Part shown: positions 1 to 8,828 of the stretch, in pieces
How the letters are laid out: each line of letters starts with the position of its first letter
Numbering within the stretch: position 1 is the stretch's first letter
Source: Cellulomonas sp. KRMCY2
GTDB lineage: Bacteria > Actinomycetota > Actinomycetes > Actinomycetales > Cellulomonadaceae
Direction: 5' to 3'
Length of the DNA: 64,000 bases
Assembly (NCBI RefSeq): GCF_000526515.1
Contig: NZ_JAGF01000001.1
Coordinates: 2,232,001 to 2,296,000 of the forward strand
Translations under genes and position numbers: made by a program
Notes under the pieces: generated by a model
Told to the model about the DNA's origin: nothing
The model's input: the letters and a program-made list of their open reading frames with translations, nothing else
The model's database searches: none

Positions 1-1215
1 CTGCCGTACAAGGTGGTCGGCGGGACGCGCTTCTACGAGCGCCGCGAGGTCAAGGATGCGGTCGCCTACCTGCGGGCGATCGCCAACCCGGACGACGACG
101 TCAACCTGCGCCGGGTGCTGAACGTGCCCAGGCGCGGCCTCGGCGACCGTTCGGAGGCGATGGTCGCGGCCTTCGCCGAGCGGGAGCGGATCTCGTTCGG
201 CGCGGCACTCGACCGGGTCGAGGAGGCTCCCGGCGTCGGCAGCCGCGCGGTCACCGGCCTGCGGGCCTTCGCGACCATGATGTCCGAGCTCCGTGATCTT
301 GCGGCGTCGGGTGCCGGCCCGGCCGAGGTGCTCGGCGCCGTGCTCGACCGCACCGGCTATCTGGCGGACCTGCGGGCGAGCGAGGACCCGCAGGACGCGT
401 CCCGGGTGGAGAACCTCGCCGAGCTGCACGCCGTCGCGACCGAGTTCGAGGCGGCCGAGCCCGATGCCGACCTGGCCGACTTCCTCGAGCGGGTGTCGTT
501 GGTCGCGGACTCCGACCAGATCCCGGCCGACGACCCCTCGGCGGACGGGAGCCCGGGTGGTGCGGCCAAGCCCGACCAGGGCGTGGTGACCCTGATGACC
601 CTGCACACCGCCAAGGGGCTGGAGTTCCCGGTCGTCTTCGTGACCGGCTGGGAGGATGGGACGTTCCCGCACATGAGGTCGCTCGCCGACCCCGACCAGC
701 TCGCCGAGGAGCGCCGCCTCGCCTACGTCGGGCTGACCAGGGCCCGCCAGCGCCTGTACATCTCGCGGGCGGCCGTACGCACCGCCTGGGGCGTGCCCAA
801 CGAGTTCCCCGCGAGCCGGTTCCTCGACGACGTGCCCGACGAGCTCGTGGACTGGCGGCGCCGCGAGTCGAGCATGGCGGTGCTGCGTGGCTCGGGCAGC
901 GGCTGGGGCGGCGGCGCGTCAGCCTGGGGCGGGCGGTCCGGCGGCGGCTCGGGCGGTGGGTCCCGGTCCGGACCCGTGGCCACGAAGAAGATCGCCCTGC
1001 CCTCGACCGGCGCGACCTTCGGGTCGGCGACGCCGCGCCAGGCGGGCGACGTGCCGAACCTGACGATCGGCGACAAGGTCACGCACGACGCGTACGGCCT
1101 CGGCACCGTGGTCGGCGTCGAGGGTGCCGGCGCCAACGCCGTGGCGAAGGTCGACTTCGGCGGGGACGGCACCAAGCGCCTGCTGCTGCGCTACTCGCCC
1201 GTGACCAAGCTCTGA
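1..1215 (+). CDS. pcrA: ATP-dependent DNA helicase PcrA/UvrD, C-terminal part
   Basis: Superfamily 1A 3'-5' DNA helicase of repair and replication-fork maintenance. The reading frame is open from the first base, so the N-terminal half (Walker A, motifs Ia-III) lies outside the window. Visible are the motif V region TLHTAKGLEFPVV and motif VI YVGLTRARQRLY. A Gly/Ser-rich linker follows (about 890-970), then a basic segment and a Tudor-like end beginning GDKVTHDAYGLGTVVGV. That end is the actinobacterial and Firmicutes PcrA hallmark and contacts RNA polymerase in characterised relatives. It is the first gene seen and converges on the operon at 1325-3495. Confidence 0.93.
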   Translation: MPYKVVGGTRFYERREVKDAVAYLRAIANPDDDVNLRRVLNVPRRGLGDRSEAMVAAFAERERISFGAALDRVEEAPGVGSRAVTGLRAFATMMSELRDLAASGAGPAEVLGAVLDRTGYLADLRASEDPQDASRVENLAELHAVATEFEAAEPDADLADFLERVSLVADSDQIPADDPSADGSPGGAAKPDQGVVTLMTLHTAKGLEFPVVFVTGWEDGTFPHMRSLADPDQLAEERRLAYVGLTRARQRLYISRAAVRTAWGVPNEFPASRFLDDVPDELVDWRRRESSMAVLRGSGSGWGGGASAWGGRSGGGSGGGSRSGPVATKKIALPSTGATFGSATPRQAGDVPNLTIGDKVTHDAYGLGTVVGVEGAGANAVAKVDFGGDGTKRLLLRYSPVTKL

Positions 1216-1239
1216 GCCGCGAGGCGGCGTCCCGGCAGC

Positions 1240-1306
1240 AGCCGGCCACCGTCGGCGTGACGGCGGCCACCGTCCGCGTGCCGGCGGCCACCGTCGGCGT
1301 GACGGC
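1240..1306. repeat. 21-bp tandem repeat, three copies, at a convergent junction
   Basis: Unit approximates GGCCACCGTCGGCGTGACGGC. It fills most of the 109-bp gap between the pcrA stop and the convergent membrane-protein stop. No other feature is seen in the gap. Confidence 0.8.
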
Positions 1307-1324
1307 GAGCCCGCACGGGGCAGG

Positions 1325-1723
1325 TCAGAGCGAGCGAACGATGTGCGCCACCTGGTCGAGGCTGAGCATCGGCAGCTGACGACGGACCTCGCGTGCTGCG
1401 ACCAGCTCGCCCTGGGTGTCGCGCAGCACCCGGATCGCGTCCTGGTCGAGGGACTCCGCCGCGGCGTCGGGCGACCCGCCGAACGTCCTCGCGAGGTCAC
1501 GCGCCCGCCGGACCCGGTCGTGGCGGACCGAGAGCAGGCCGCCGGCCGCCGAGGCCAGCGCGAGCGCCGCCACGACCAGTGCCACCGCGGATCCTTGGGT
1601 CACGCCGGCCCACAGCAGGACGAGGGCGACGACGCCGAGGATCGCGGCGAGGACGAGCCGGGCCAGACGTCGTCGTGCTGCAGCTGCCGGATCGCTCGCG
1701 GAGGGTGTCCCGGGCATGGTCAC
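1325..1723 (-). CDS. small two-helix membrane protein, last gene of the T7SS-like operon
   Basis: 132 residues. A short basic N-terminus (RRRLARL) precedes two adjacent hydrophobic helices at about residues 22-62, and a charged C-terminal domain of about 70 residues probably faces the cytoplasm. The start ATG overlaps the stop of the upstream gene (ATGA, 1720-1723), so the two are translationally coupled. No family recognised. Its position after a WXG100-like substrate suggests an accessory membrane component, which is inference from context only. Confidence 0.7.
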   Translation of the reverse strand: MTMPGTPSASDPAAAARRRLARLVLAAILGVVALVLLWAGVTQGSAVALVVAALALASAAGGLLSVRHDRVRRARDLARTFGGSPDAAAESLDQDAIRVLRDTQGELVAAREVRRQLPMLSLDQVAHIVRSL

Positions 1724-2451
1724 ACGGCCCCCACGGGCCAGGCGCCGTTCGGGAAGGCGTCCGCTGCGGAGGCCGCACCCTTCATGGCGACGATCTGGGC
1801 CGTCTGCGCCGCGAGCAGGGCAGTCAGCGAGGCGATCGCCGCCCAGACCAGCGACCCGCTGACGGCCGCCTCCTCGAGGATGATGGCGACGCCGGCAGGC
1901 GAGAAGACGACGGAGCCGAAGGCCGCGATCGCAGCGGCGGCCGCAACGATGACCTTGACCAGGATGACGCCGAGCGCGACGTAGAAGGCGCAGCCCGCTG
2001 CCGCGCAGATGCCGAGGGACACGGCCATCGTGGTGGAGATCGACTGGATCTCGGCCGCCGCGGTCGGCTGGGTGGAGGTTGCGCGGGTGTAGGCGGTCGC
2101 GGCCTCACCGGTCCAGTCGTAGGCGGCGCGCAACGTGCTCGGGTGGGTGTTGCCCGCCACCGCCGACGCAGGCGCGCCGACCGAGGCGTGCCAGTCGTAC
2201 GCCTTCCAGAAGAACAGCGGCGGCGCGAGGACCCCCTCGAGGAGCTCGCCGAGCTTCTCCAGGAGCCACGAGCCGAACTCGATGAGCTTGTTGCCGCAGT
2301 CGACCAGGGCGTCGGCGACCCAGTCCATGACGTACCAGTGCGACGTGGCGCTGTTGATCGTCGGCGCCACGCGCCCGAGCTGGCCGGACAGGCTCGTCAT
2401 CCCGCTGTTGAGCTCGTTGATCACCGCGGTGTACTGCGCTTCGCTGAACAT
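1720..2451 (-). CDS. type VII secretion substrate-like protein with hydrophobic C-terminal half
   Basis: 243 residues. The N-terminal half is predicted helical and contains YDWTGEAATAY, matching the W-x-G-x-A-A-x-A-(Y/F) turn of WXG100-superfamily proteins. Two long hydrophobic stretches follow, at about residues 143-178 and 182-210, so it may be membrane-embedded or need a partner. ATG is chosen because AGGGGGAT lies six bases upstream; an adjacent in-frame GTG is possible. It sits between an EspC-like gene and a small membrane protein. Membership of the T7SS substrate class is inferred from the motif and neighbours; no ESX ATPase gene is in the window. Confidence 0.6.
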   Translation of the reverse strand: MFSEAQYTAVINELNSGMTSLSGQLGRVAPTINSATSHWYVMDWVADALVDCGNKLIEFGSWLLEKLGELLEGVLAPPLFFWKAYDWHASVGAPASAVAGNTHPSTLRAAYDWTGEAATAYTRATSTQPTAAAEIQSISTTMAVSLGICAAAGCAFYVALGVILVKVIVAAAAAIAAFGSVVFSPAGVAIILEEAAVSGSLVWAAIASLTALLAAQTAQIVAMKGAASAADAFPNGAWPVGAV

Positions 2452-2468
2452 CACGATCCCCCTGCGTG

Positions 2469-2768
2469 CTAGTAGGCGTCGGCGACGTGCTCGGAGACCT
2501 CGACGTCCCCCCGGTCGTACGCGTCGGCGTTGCGGAGCAGGGCTGAGGCGATCGCCGTCATCTCGCGCTCGCCCTCGAGGCAGCGGGCCGTCACCGCGTC
2601 GATGGTGGCCTCGTACTCGGTGACGATCGGGTTGAAGATGCCGGCGGTGAGCCGGGTCAGCCGCAGCACGCCCGCCTGGGTGGCCGCGCTCCTGATGAGG
2701 ACGGCCTGCTCGTCCCATGTGCCGGCCTCCTTCCGGAGGGCCTCGGTGACGACGAAGACGTCAGACAT
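2469..2768 (-). CDS. EspC/WXG100-like small helical protein
   Basis: 99 residues, all predicted helix, with the length of ESX secretion-associated proteins. The C-terminal region ALLRNADAYDRGD resembles the EspC-family helix that ends in (N/A)-x-Y-R-x-x-D. There is no signal peptide and no cysteine. The start overlaps the end of the upstream YbaB-like gene by 8 bp, and the next gene begins 17 bp downstream, so it is mid-operon. Such small proteins usually pair with another helical hairpin protein for export; a partner in this operon is likely but unproven. Confidence 0.6.
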   Translation of the reverse strand: MSDVFVVTEALRKEAGTWDEQAVLIRSAATQAGVLRLTRLTAGIFNPIVTEYEATIDAVTARCLEGEREMTAIASALLRNADAYDRGDVEVSEHVADAY

Positions 2769-3495
2769 GGTGGTCCCCCTGGTGTGGTGTCCCGGTGACT
2801 GCTGGGTCCGGTGGCCGCAGGTGCGCCAGCGCCGCCGCAAGAAGGGTGTCGATCTCCGCGGACCGTTGCGCCACGGCCTCGGCCTCGGCCCGCAGCGCGG
2901 CGCGCGCGGCACCCAGGGCCTCGTTGAGCGCCATGGTGACCTGCGGGCCGGCGCGTCCGTCGGCCCAGCCGCGATCGATCTCGCACCGCGTCAAGGACCC
3001 TGCGGCGAACCCGACCGTGACCCGCCCGTCGGCCCCGGTCCCGACGACGTCGGCCGGCACGCTCGGCACGGCGCCGACAGCGGAGGCGGCATTGTGCAGG
3101 GCGCTGATCGCCTGCTCCGCGACGTCCTCGAGCGGGGGCACGACCATGCCGTCGGCGAGCTCGGGGACCGCCCACCGCAGCGGCGCAGGCTCCTGCGACC
3201 GGACCGGTGCATCGGTGGGTGCCTGAGCCAGTGCGCGCATCCGCTCCAGCCCGGCCACGCCCGCGGCCTCGACCACGGCGGTGCCCAGGGCTGTCGGATC
3301 GAGGTGGGCGGACCAGTCGCGGTCGACGTCGATCCCGGTCACGTCGCCGGCTCGGCCCAAGGAGACGACCACCGACCCCGTGCCGTCGGTCCCGCGGATC
3401 TGGTCCGGCAGCGCGTCCTGCGCTGCGCGCAGCGACGCGGCGAGGTCCCACAGCCGGTGCACGACGGAGTCGATGCCCCCTGATGTCTGCGACAT
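2761..3495 (-). CDS. YbaB/EbfC-like protein heading the T7SS-like operon
   Basis: 244 residues. The N-terminal pattern (short helix, then [19 protein letters not shown]) matches the central beta-strands of the YbaB/EbfC DNA-binding fold. A related segment ([18 protein letters not shown]) recurs about 110 residues later, followed by a long C-terminal helix. Duplicated or extended YbaB-like proteins often accompany WXG100/EspC-like genes in actinobacteria. ATG start with an AGGGGAC-type ribosome binding site. First gene of the leftward operon, divergent from sucC. DNA binding is not established. Confidence 0.6.
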   Translation of the reverse strand: MSQTSGGIDSVVHRLWDLAASLRAAQDALPDQIRGTDGTGSVVVSLGRAGDVTGIDVDRDWSAHLDPTALGTAVVEAAGVAGLERMRALAQAPTDAPVRSQEPAPLRWAVPELADGMVVPPLEDVAEQAISALHNAASAVGAVPSVPADVVGTGADGRVTVGFAAGSLTRCEIDRGWADGRAGPQVTMALNEALGAARAALRAEAEAVAQRSAEIDTLLAAALAHLRPPDPAVTGTPHQGDHHV

Positions 3496-3574
3496 GCGTC
3501 CCCTGTCGTGTGCTGGTCCGTGGACAGGTTAGCGGGCTGGCCGTGATCATGGGGCGAATCGGACAACGGCGATC

Positions 3575-3611
3575 TCTCGATGTGAAGATGTCTGGCCGCC
3601 GCGGTTACGAT
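3575..3611 (+). promoter_or_regulatory. sucC upstream element and candidate -10
   Basis: TCTCGATGTGAAGA (3575-3588) is an imperfect palindrome sharing GATCTCTCGAYGT with a site upstream of icd. TACGAT at 3606-3611 is a plausible -10 for sucC. The rest of the 170-bp divergent gap shows nothing further. Confidence 0.4.
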
Positions 3612-3665
3612 CCCCGCGGGCGGCGCGTTCGTGCGCGGCAGCCGGACGACGGAAGGCGGAGCAGG

Positions 3666-4847
3666 GTGGACCTGTTCGAGTACCAGGCACGGGATGTCTT
3701 CGAGAAGCACGGGGTCCCCGTGCTGGGCGGCATCGTCGCCCGTACGCCCGACGAGGCGCGGGCCGCTGCCGAGCAGCTCGGTGGCGGGACGGTCGTCGTC
3801 AAGGCGCAGGTCAAGACCGGTGGTCGCGGCAAGGCCGGCGGCGTCAAGCTCGCCCACTCGCCCGACGAGGCCGCCCAGCGCGCGCAGGAGATCCTCGGCC
3901 TGGACATCAAGGGTCACGTGGTCCGGACGCTCATGGTCGCCCAGGGTGCCCAGATCGCCGAGGAGTACTACTTCTCGGTGCTGCTGGACCGGGCCGAGCG
4001 GCGCTACCTCGCGATGGCCAGCGTCGAGGGCGGCATGGAGATCGAGCAGCTCGCCGTCGAGCGCCCCGAGGCGCTCGCCAAGGTCGCGGTCGACCCGCTG
4101 GTCGGCATCGATGCGGCCAAGGCAGCCGAGATCGTCGCGGCGGCCGGGTTCGCGCCCGACGTCGCCGACCAGGTCGCCGACGCCATCCGGAAGCTGTGGA
4201 CCGTGTACCGCGAGGAGGACGCGACCCTCGTCGAGGTCAACCCTCTGGTCCGGACGACCGACGGCCGGATCGTCGCGCTGGACGGCAAGGTGACGCTCGA
4301 CGCGAACGCGGACTTCCGGCACCCGGAGCACCTCGCGCTCGAGGACTCCACGGCGACCGACCCGCTCGAGGCCCGCGCCAAGGCGGCGGACCTCAACTAC
4401 GTCAAGCTCGACGGCTCGGTCGGCATCATCGGCAACGGCGCCGGGCTCGTGATGAGCACCCTCGACGTCGTGGCCTACGCAGGCGAGGCGCACGGCGGGG
4501 TCCGGCCGGCGAACTTCCTGGACATCGGCGGTGGCGCCTCGGCCGAGATCATGGCGGCCGGCCTGGACATCATCCTGTCCGACCCGCAGGTCAAGGCCGT
4601 CTTCGTCAACGTCTTCGGCGGCATCACGGCGTGCGACGCGGTCGCGAGCGGCATCGTCGCGGCGCTGGAGATCCTCGGCGACCACGCGACCAAGCCGCTC
4701 GTGGTCCGGCTCGACGGCAACAACGTCGTCGAGGGCCGCCGGATCCTGGCGCAGGCCGCGCACCCCCTGGTCACGCTCGCCGAGACCATGGACGGCGGCG
4801 CAGACAAGGCCGCCCAGCTGGCGCACGCCGGCGCAACGGCCGCCTGA
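3666..4847 (+). CDS. sucC: succinyl-CoA synthetase beta subunit (ADP-forming)
   Basis: TCA-cycle enzyme, cytoplasmic: succinyl-CoA + ADP/GDP + Pi to succinate + ATP/GTP + CoA, as a complex with SucD. 393 residues, normal for SucC. It begins [16 protein letters not shown], the standard SucC opening. An ATP-grasp domain includes [10 protein letters not shown], with VEVNPLV further on, and the C-terminal CoA-ligase domain carries [13 protein letters not shown] is chosen because the family opening starts there and GGAAGGCGGAGCAGG precedes it; the longer open frame upstream is not conserved-looking. sucD follows after 49 bp, so they form one operon. Confidence 0.96.
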   Translation: MDLFEYQARDVFEKHGVPVLGGIVARTPDEARAAAEQLGGGTVVVKAQVKTGGRGKAGGVKLAHSPDEAAQRAQEILGLDIKGHVVRTLMVAQGAQIAEEYYFSVLLDRAERRYLAMASVEGGMEIEQLAVERPEALAKVAVDPLVGIDAAKAAEIVAAAGFAPDVADQVADAIRKLWTVYREEDATLVEVNPLVRTTDGRIVALDGKVTLDANADFRHPEHLALEDSTATDPLEARAKAADLNYVKLDGSVGIIGNGAGLVMSTLDVVAYAGEAHGGVRPANFLDIGGGASAEIMAAGLDIILSDPQVKAVFVNVFGGITACDAVASGIVAALEILGDHATKPLVVRLDGNNVVEGRRILAQAAHPLVTLAETMDGGADKAAQLAHAGATAA

Positions 4848-4896
4848 GCCCCGCGACACCGACCCGCATCGACGCAGAGACGAGAGAACAGCAGAC

Positions 4897-5784
4897 ATGG
4901 CGATCTTCCTGACTGAGGCCTCCAAGGTCATCGTCCAGGGCATGACGGGTTCCGAGGGGCAGAAGCACACGACCCGCATGCTCGCCGGTGGCACCGCCGT
5001 GGTCGGCGGGGTCAACCCCCGCAAGGCCGGCACGAACGTGGACTTCGCGGTGGGGACCGGGACGGTCTCCGTGCCCGTCTTCGGCACCGTGGCCGACGCC
5101 GTGGCCGCGACCGGAGCCGACGTCTCGGTGGTCTTCGTGCCGCCCGCGCACACCAAGGCCGCCGTGCTCGAGGCCGTCGACGCCGGCGTGCCGCTCGTGG
5201 TCATCATCACCGAGGGCGTACCGGTCGCCGACACGGCGGAGTTCTTCACCGCCGCACAGGCCAAGGGCGTGCGCCTGATCGGCCCGAACTGCCCGGGCCT
5301 GATCAGCCCGGGGAAGTCGAACGTCGGCATCATCCCGGCGGACATCACCGGCCCGGGGAAGATCGGCCTGGTCTCCAAGTCCGGGACCCTGACCTACCAG
5401 ATGATGTACGAGCTCCGGGACATCGGCTTCTCGACAGCGATCGGCATCGGCGGGGACCCGATCATCGGCACCACCCACATCGACGCGCTCGAGGCCTTCG
5501 AGGCCGACCCGGAGACCGCCGCCATCGTCCTGATCGGCGAGATCGGCGGAGACGCCGAGGAGCGCGCAGCGGCGTACATCGCGCAGCACGTGACCAAGCC
5601 CGTGGTCGGCTACGTCGCGGGCTTCACAGCGCCGGAGGGCAAGACGATGGGTCACGCGGGCGCGATCGTGTCCGGCTCGTCCGGTACCGCCGCGGCCAAG
5701 AAGGAGGCCCTCGAGGCCGCCGGGGTCAAGGTCGGCAAGACGCCGAGCGAGACGGCGGAGCTCATCCGTCAGATCCTGTCCTGA
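4897..5784 (+). CDS. sucD: succinyl-CoA synthetase alpha subunit
   Basis: Partner of SucC. It binds CoA in its N-terminal Rossmann domain and carries the phosphorylated catalytic histidine. 295 residues, normal for the family. Visible are [11 protein letters not shown] and GGVNPRKAG of the CoA domain, the signature [18 protein letters not shown], and [11 protein letters not shown] holding the active-site His at about residue 253. ATG start 49 bp after sucC. Confidence 0.97.
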   Translation: MAIFLTEASKVIVQGMTGSEGQKHTTRMLAGGTAVVGGVNPRKAGTNVDFAVGTGTVSVPVFGTVADAVAATGADVSVVFVPPAHTKAAVLEAVDAGVPLVVIITEGVPVADTAEFFTAAQAKGVRLIGPNCPGLISPGKSNVGIIPADITGPGKIGLVSKSGTLTYQMMYELRDIGFSTAIGIGGDPIIGTTHIDALEAFEADPETAAIVLIGEIGGDAEERAAAYIAQHVTKPVVGYVAGFTAPEGKTMGHAGAIVSGSSGTAAAKKEALEAAGVKVGKTPSETAELIRQILS

Positions 5785-5814
5785 CGGTCGCTGACCGGGC
5801 CGAGAGCGCGCGCA

Positions 5815-5874
5815 CCAGGGCCGGCGCCTCCAGGGCCGGCGCCTCCGGGGCCGGCGCCTCCGGGGCCGGCGACA
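5815..5874. repeat. 15-bp tandem repeat, about four copies
   Basis: Unit CCAGGGCCGGCGCCT (later copies CCGGGGCCGGCGCCT), between sucD and the DUF6350 gene. Its reverse translation is a meaningless Gly-Ala-Pro string, so it is treated as non-coding. Confidence 0.85.
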
Positions 5875-5929
5875 CGCCCGGCCCGGCCGATGGCGGGGCG
5901 TGCACCGGTCCAGCAGGGACGATGAACGG

Positions 5930-7357
5930 GTGAGCAGAACGCCGACCCCGCGCGACCGCGCCGCAGCACGCACCCCGGCGGCGCAGCGGACCGGCAGCGC
6001 CGGTCCCTCGCCTGTCGACGGTGCGCCGCGCTGGGTGTCCGGCCTGCTCTCCGGCGCGCAGGCCGCGCTGCTGTCGTTCCTCGTGGTGACCATGCCGGCC
6101 CTGGCCGCCTACGTCGCGACCTCGGCCGACCCGTCCAACCTCGGCATCGGCTGGCCGCGGGCGGTCGCCGTCGGCGGCGCCCTGTGGCTCTTGGGGCACG
6201 GCGGGCTGCTGTCGGCCGGTGGCACCGTCGTCACGCTCGTCCCGCTCGGCATCACGGCGCTCGCCGTGTTCTCCGCCTACGCCTCGGCCCGCCGGTCGGC
6301 GCACCCCACCCTGTCCGCGTGGCTCGCCGGGATCGGTGGCTACGGCGTCGTGGTCGCCGCCGTCGTGCTGGTCGCCGGTGAGAGCGGGCCGCTGGGCGCC
6401 GGGCCGGGCGCGGTCGTGCGGCTCGTGCTCGGAACGCTCCTGGTCGCCGGGACGGGGCTCGGCGCCGGCATCGTCCGGGTTCGGCGCCTGCGCGAGCGCA
6501 CCCGTCGCTGGTGGTCCCGCATCCACGCCGTCGTGCGGGCCGGTGCGGCAGCCGGGACGCTCGCGTTGACCATGGTGGTCGGCGTCGCGGCACTGGTCAC
6601 CAGCGCCTGGGTGCTGGCGGGGCGCGCCGCGACCGGCGACGTGGTCGACGGCCTCGGCGTCGACACCTTCGGCGGTCTGCTGCTCGCTGTCGCCCAGCTC
6701 GCCCTCGCGCCGAACCTCGTGCTCTGGGCCATGGCGTGGCTGGTCGGACCCGGCTTCGCGATCGGGCAGGGGACCGTCTACTCACCCGGTGAGGTCGTCA
6801 GCGGTCCGTTGCCGGCGCTGCCGATGCTCGGTGCGCTGCCGCAGCCGGGGAGCGAGGGTGGCCCGCTCCGGTGGGTCCCTCTGGTCGTGGTGGTCGCCGG
6901 TGGGCTGGCAGGGTGGTCGCTGCACCGGCGCCTGACGGTGACCCGGGCCTGGCACCCGCTGGCGGCGTCGGGGTGTGCCGCCGTGGCCGCAGGCGTGCTC
7001 GCCGCGATCCTCACGGCGCTCGCCGGCGGGGCGGTCGGACCAGGCCGGCTTGCCGTGGTCGGCGGTCCGGTGCTCCTGATCGGCGTGCTCGTGACGGGGC
7101 TCACCGCTGTGGGGGCCGCCCTGGTGGCCGTGCCGAGCGATCCCGTGGTCCGCGCGGCCGTCGCCCGGCGCGCTGCCGACCTGTGGCGGCGGCTGCGCGG
7201 CGACGCGGACATCGACCTCAGCCCTGCCGGTGGCGGGTCCCCGGCCGGCGGTCCCTCGGACGGCGAGACCACGGACGCCTTGACCGCGGATGCCCGGACC
7301 GCGGATGCCGCCGTCACTGCGCATGCGACGCCGGAGGTCGGTCGGGCCGGCACCTGA
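5930..7357 (+). CDS. DUF6350-type polytopic membrane protein
   Basis: 475 residues, with roughly ten to twelve hydrophobic segments from residue 40 to about 410 and a polar, Asp/Thr/Ala-rich C-terminal tail. Length, topology and location between sucCD and purN match the actinobacterial DUF6350 family, whose function is unknown. GTG at 5930 is preferred over an in-frame GTG at 5900 because a -10-like GACGAT ends exactly six bases before it, the leaderless arrangement seen repeatedly here. The N-terminal 35 residues are basic and Pro/Thr-rich, so the N-terminus is probably cytoplasmic. Confidence 0.75.
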   Translation: MSRTPTPRDRAAARTPAAQRTGSAGPSPVDGAPRWVSGLLSGAQAALLSFLVVTMPALAAYVATSADPSNLGIGWPRAVAVGGALWLLGHGGLLSAGGTVVTLVPLGITALAVFSAYASARRSAHPTLSAWLAGIGGYGVVVAAVVLVAGESGPLGAGPGAVVRLVLGTLLVAGTGLGAGIVRVRRLRERTRRWWSRIHAVVRAGAAAGTLALTMVVGVAALVTSAWVLAGRAATGDVVDGLGVDTFGGLLLAVAQLALAPNLVLWAMAWLVGPGFAIGQGTVYSPGEVVSGPLPALPMLGALPQPGSEGGPLRWVPLVVVVAGGLAGWSLHRRLTVTRAWHPLAASGCAAVAAGVLAAILTALAGGAVGPGRLAVVGGPVLLIGVLVTGLTAVGAALVAVPSDPVVRAAVARRAADLWRRLRGDADIDLSPAGGGSPAGGPSDGETTDALTADARTADAAVTAHATPEVGRAGT

Positions 7358-7382
7358 TCGGCGTCGGCTGGAGCACGTCGGC

Positions 7383-8003
7383 TCAGCCGCCGCCCTGTCC
7401 GAGCGCCTGCTCGAGCCGCGCGGTCAGGGCGTCCTGGAACGCGGTCTCGCACCCCTCACGGACCGAGATGGTCAGCGCGCCGCGCAGGCAGTCCTGGCGG
7501 TCCACCTGGAGCGGCCACAGCGCGAGCATCGTCACCAGCGACAGCGACATGAGCGCGGCCAGCGCCAGTCCGACGGCAAGGACCGGGACGAGCGTGCCAC
7601 GCATCCCGGCCCGCCAGACCGTCCTGATCGCCCGGATGCCCACCACGATGGCGCCGATCGCGAACGCCAGGGCCGCTGCCTGCCACGGCAGGGTCAGCGA
7701 TGCCGTGAGCAGGGTCGCCAGGATGAGCAGGCCGAAGTGCATCACCTGGCGGCTCGCGGCGCGGACCGCCTCGGGATCCGCCGGACGCTGGGGCGCGCTG
7801 TCGGGCCCACCGGGCTGCCGGACGTCCGGACGTTGTTCGCCACCGGGGTGCCGGGCGTCCGGACCGGTTCCGCCGCCGGGGTGCCGGACGTCGGGACGTG
7901 CTCCGTCCGCCGGGGTGTCGGGCGACCCGGCCGGACCACCTGGTCCGGGGTCCGGGGAGCGGGCACCCGAGCCGCCCGGGGGCGGTGCGTACGGGTTGCT
8001 CAC
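7383..8003 (-). CDS. Pro/Gly-rich membrane protein of unknown function
   Basis: 206 residues. The N-terminal 80 residues are disordered, with three imperfect repeats of a PDVRHPGG/PDARHPGG type. Two or three hydrophobic helices follow at about residues 92-160 and then a soluble tail with two cysteines (DCLRG and EGCET). GTG start with AGGAG nine bases upstream. Convergent with the DUF6350 gene (25-bp gap) and divergent from purN. No family recognised. Confidence 0.65.
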   Translation of the reverse strand: MSNPYAPPPGGSGARSPDPGPGGPAGSPDTPADGARPDVRHPGGGTGPDARHPGGEQRPDVRQPGGPDSAPQRPADPEAVRAASRQVMHFGLLILATLLTASLTLPWQAAALAFAIGAIVVGIRAIRTVWRAGMRGTLVPVLAVGLALAALMSLSLVTMLALWPLQVDRQDCLRGALTISVREGCETAFQDALTARLEQALGQGGG

Positions 8004-8103
8004 GATCTCTCCTCACCGGGCGCCGGGACGGCGTGGGTCAAGTCTCCCATCCTGCGGACGAGCGCCCGGCGTCCGGCGGGAGCGAAACCGCTAGGGTCGC
8101 CGC

Positions 8104-8787
8104 GTGGCCCCGAACCCCCCTGCCCCCCGCCACGGCCGGCGGTCGTCCGACGCGACGGGCACGCCCGGACCGGCGCGCGTCGTCGTGCTCGTCTCGGGCG
8201 GGGGCTCCAACCTTGCCGCCCTGCTCGCCGCGCACGGCGACCCGGCCTACGGGGCCCGCGTCGTCGGCGTCGTGAGCGACACCGCGGACGCGGGCGGCCT
8301 GACCGTCGCGCGGGACGCAGGCGTCGCGACAGCCGTCGTCGCGCCGTCCGACTTCGCCGACCGGGCCGCCTGGGACGCGGCGCTCGCCGAGGCGGTGCGC
8401 GTGTTCGGCCCGTCCCTGGTGGTCAGCGCCGGGTTCATGCGGATCCTCGGTGCGCCCTTCCTCGACCGCTTCGGCGGCCGCTTCGGCGGCCGCGTGATCA
8501 ACACCCATCCCGCGCTGCTGCCGTCCTTCCCGGGGGCGCACGGTGTCCGTGACGCGCTCGCGCACGGCGTCAAGGTGACGGGCTGCACCGTGCACCTGGT
8601 CGACGCGGGTGTCGACACCGGCCCGATCATCGCCCAGCGGGCCGTGGAGGTCGCGGCCGACGACGACGAGGCGAGCCTGCACGAGCGGATCAAGACCGTC
8701 GAGCGGGCCCTGCTGGTCGACGTCGTCGGGCGGATCGCCCGTGGTGGGCTCGTCGTCGACGGGCGCCGGGCCCGGCTGCTCGGCTGA
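8104..8787 (+). CDS. purN: phosphoribosylglycinamide formyltransferase (GAR transformylase)
   Basis: Third step of purine synthesis: transfers formyl from 10-formyl-THF to glycinamide ribonucleotide. 227 residues including about 24 extra, poorly ordered N-terminal residues before the core VVVLVSGGGSNLAALL, the substrate phosphate loop. Catalytic Asn and His lie in INTHPALLPSFPG and the catalytic Asp in DAGVDTGPII. The GTG start follows TAGGGT by exactly six bases, suggesting a leaderless mRNA. Unlike purH and glyA it has no ZTP riboswitch. A 21-bp stretch spanning its stop codon is duplicated downstream. Confidence 0.95.
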   Translation: MAPNPPAPRHGRRSSDATGTPGPARVVVLVSGGGSNLAALLAAHGDPAYGARVVGVVSDTADAGGLTVARDAGVATAVVAPSDFADRAAWDAALAEAVRVFGPSLVVSAGFMRILGAPFLDRFGGRFGGRVINTHPALLPSFPGAHGVRDALAHGVKVTGCTVHLVDAGVDTGPIIAQRAVEVAADDDEASLHERIKTVERALLVDVVGRIARGGLVVDGRRARLLG

Positions 8788-8828
8788 GGTCGTGCTGCTC
8801 GGCCGGACCCGGCTGCTCGGCTGAGGTC
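8771..8828. repeat. 21-bp direct repeat spanning two stop codons
   Basis: CCCGGCTGCTCGGCTGAGGTC occurs at 8771-8791 and 8808-8828. Copy one contains the purN stop; copy two runs into the stop of the convergent epimerase gene. Confidence 0.85.
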
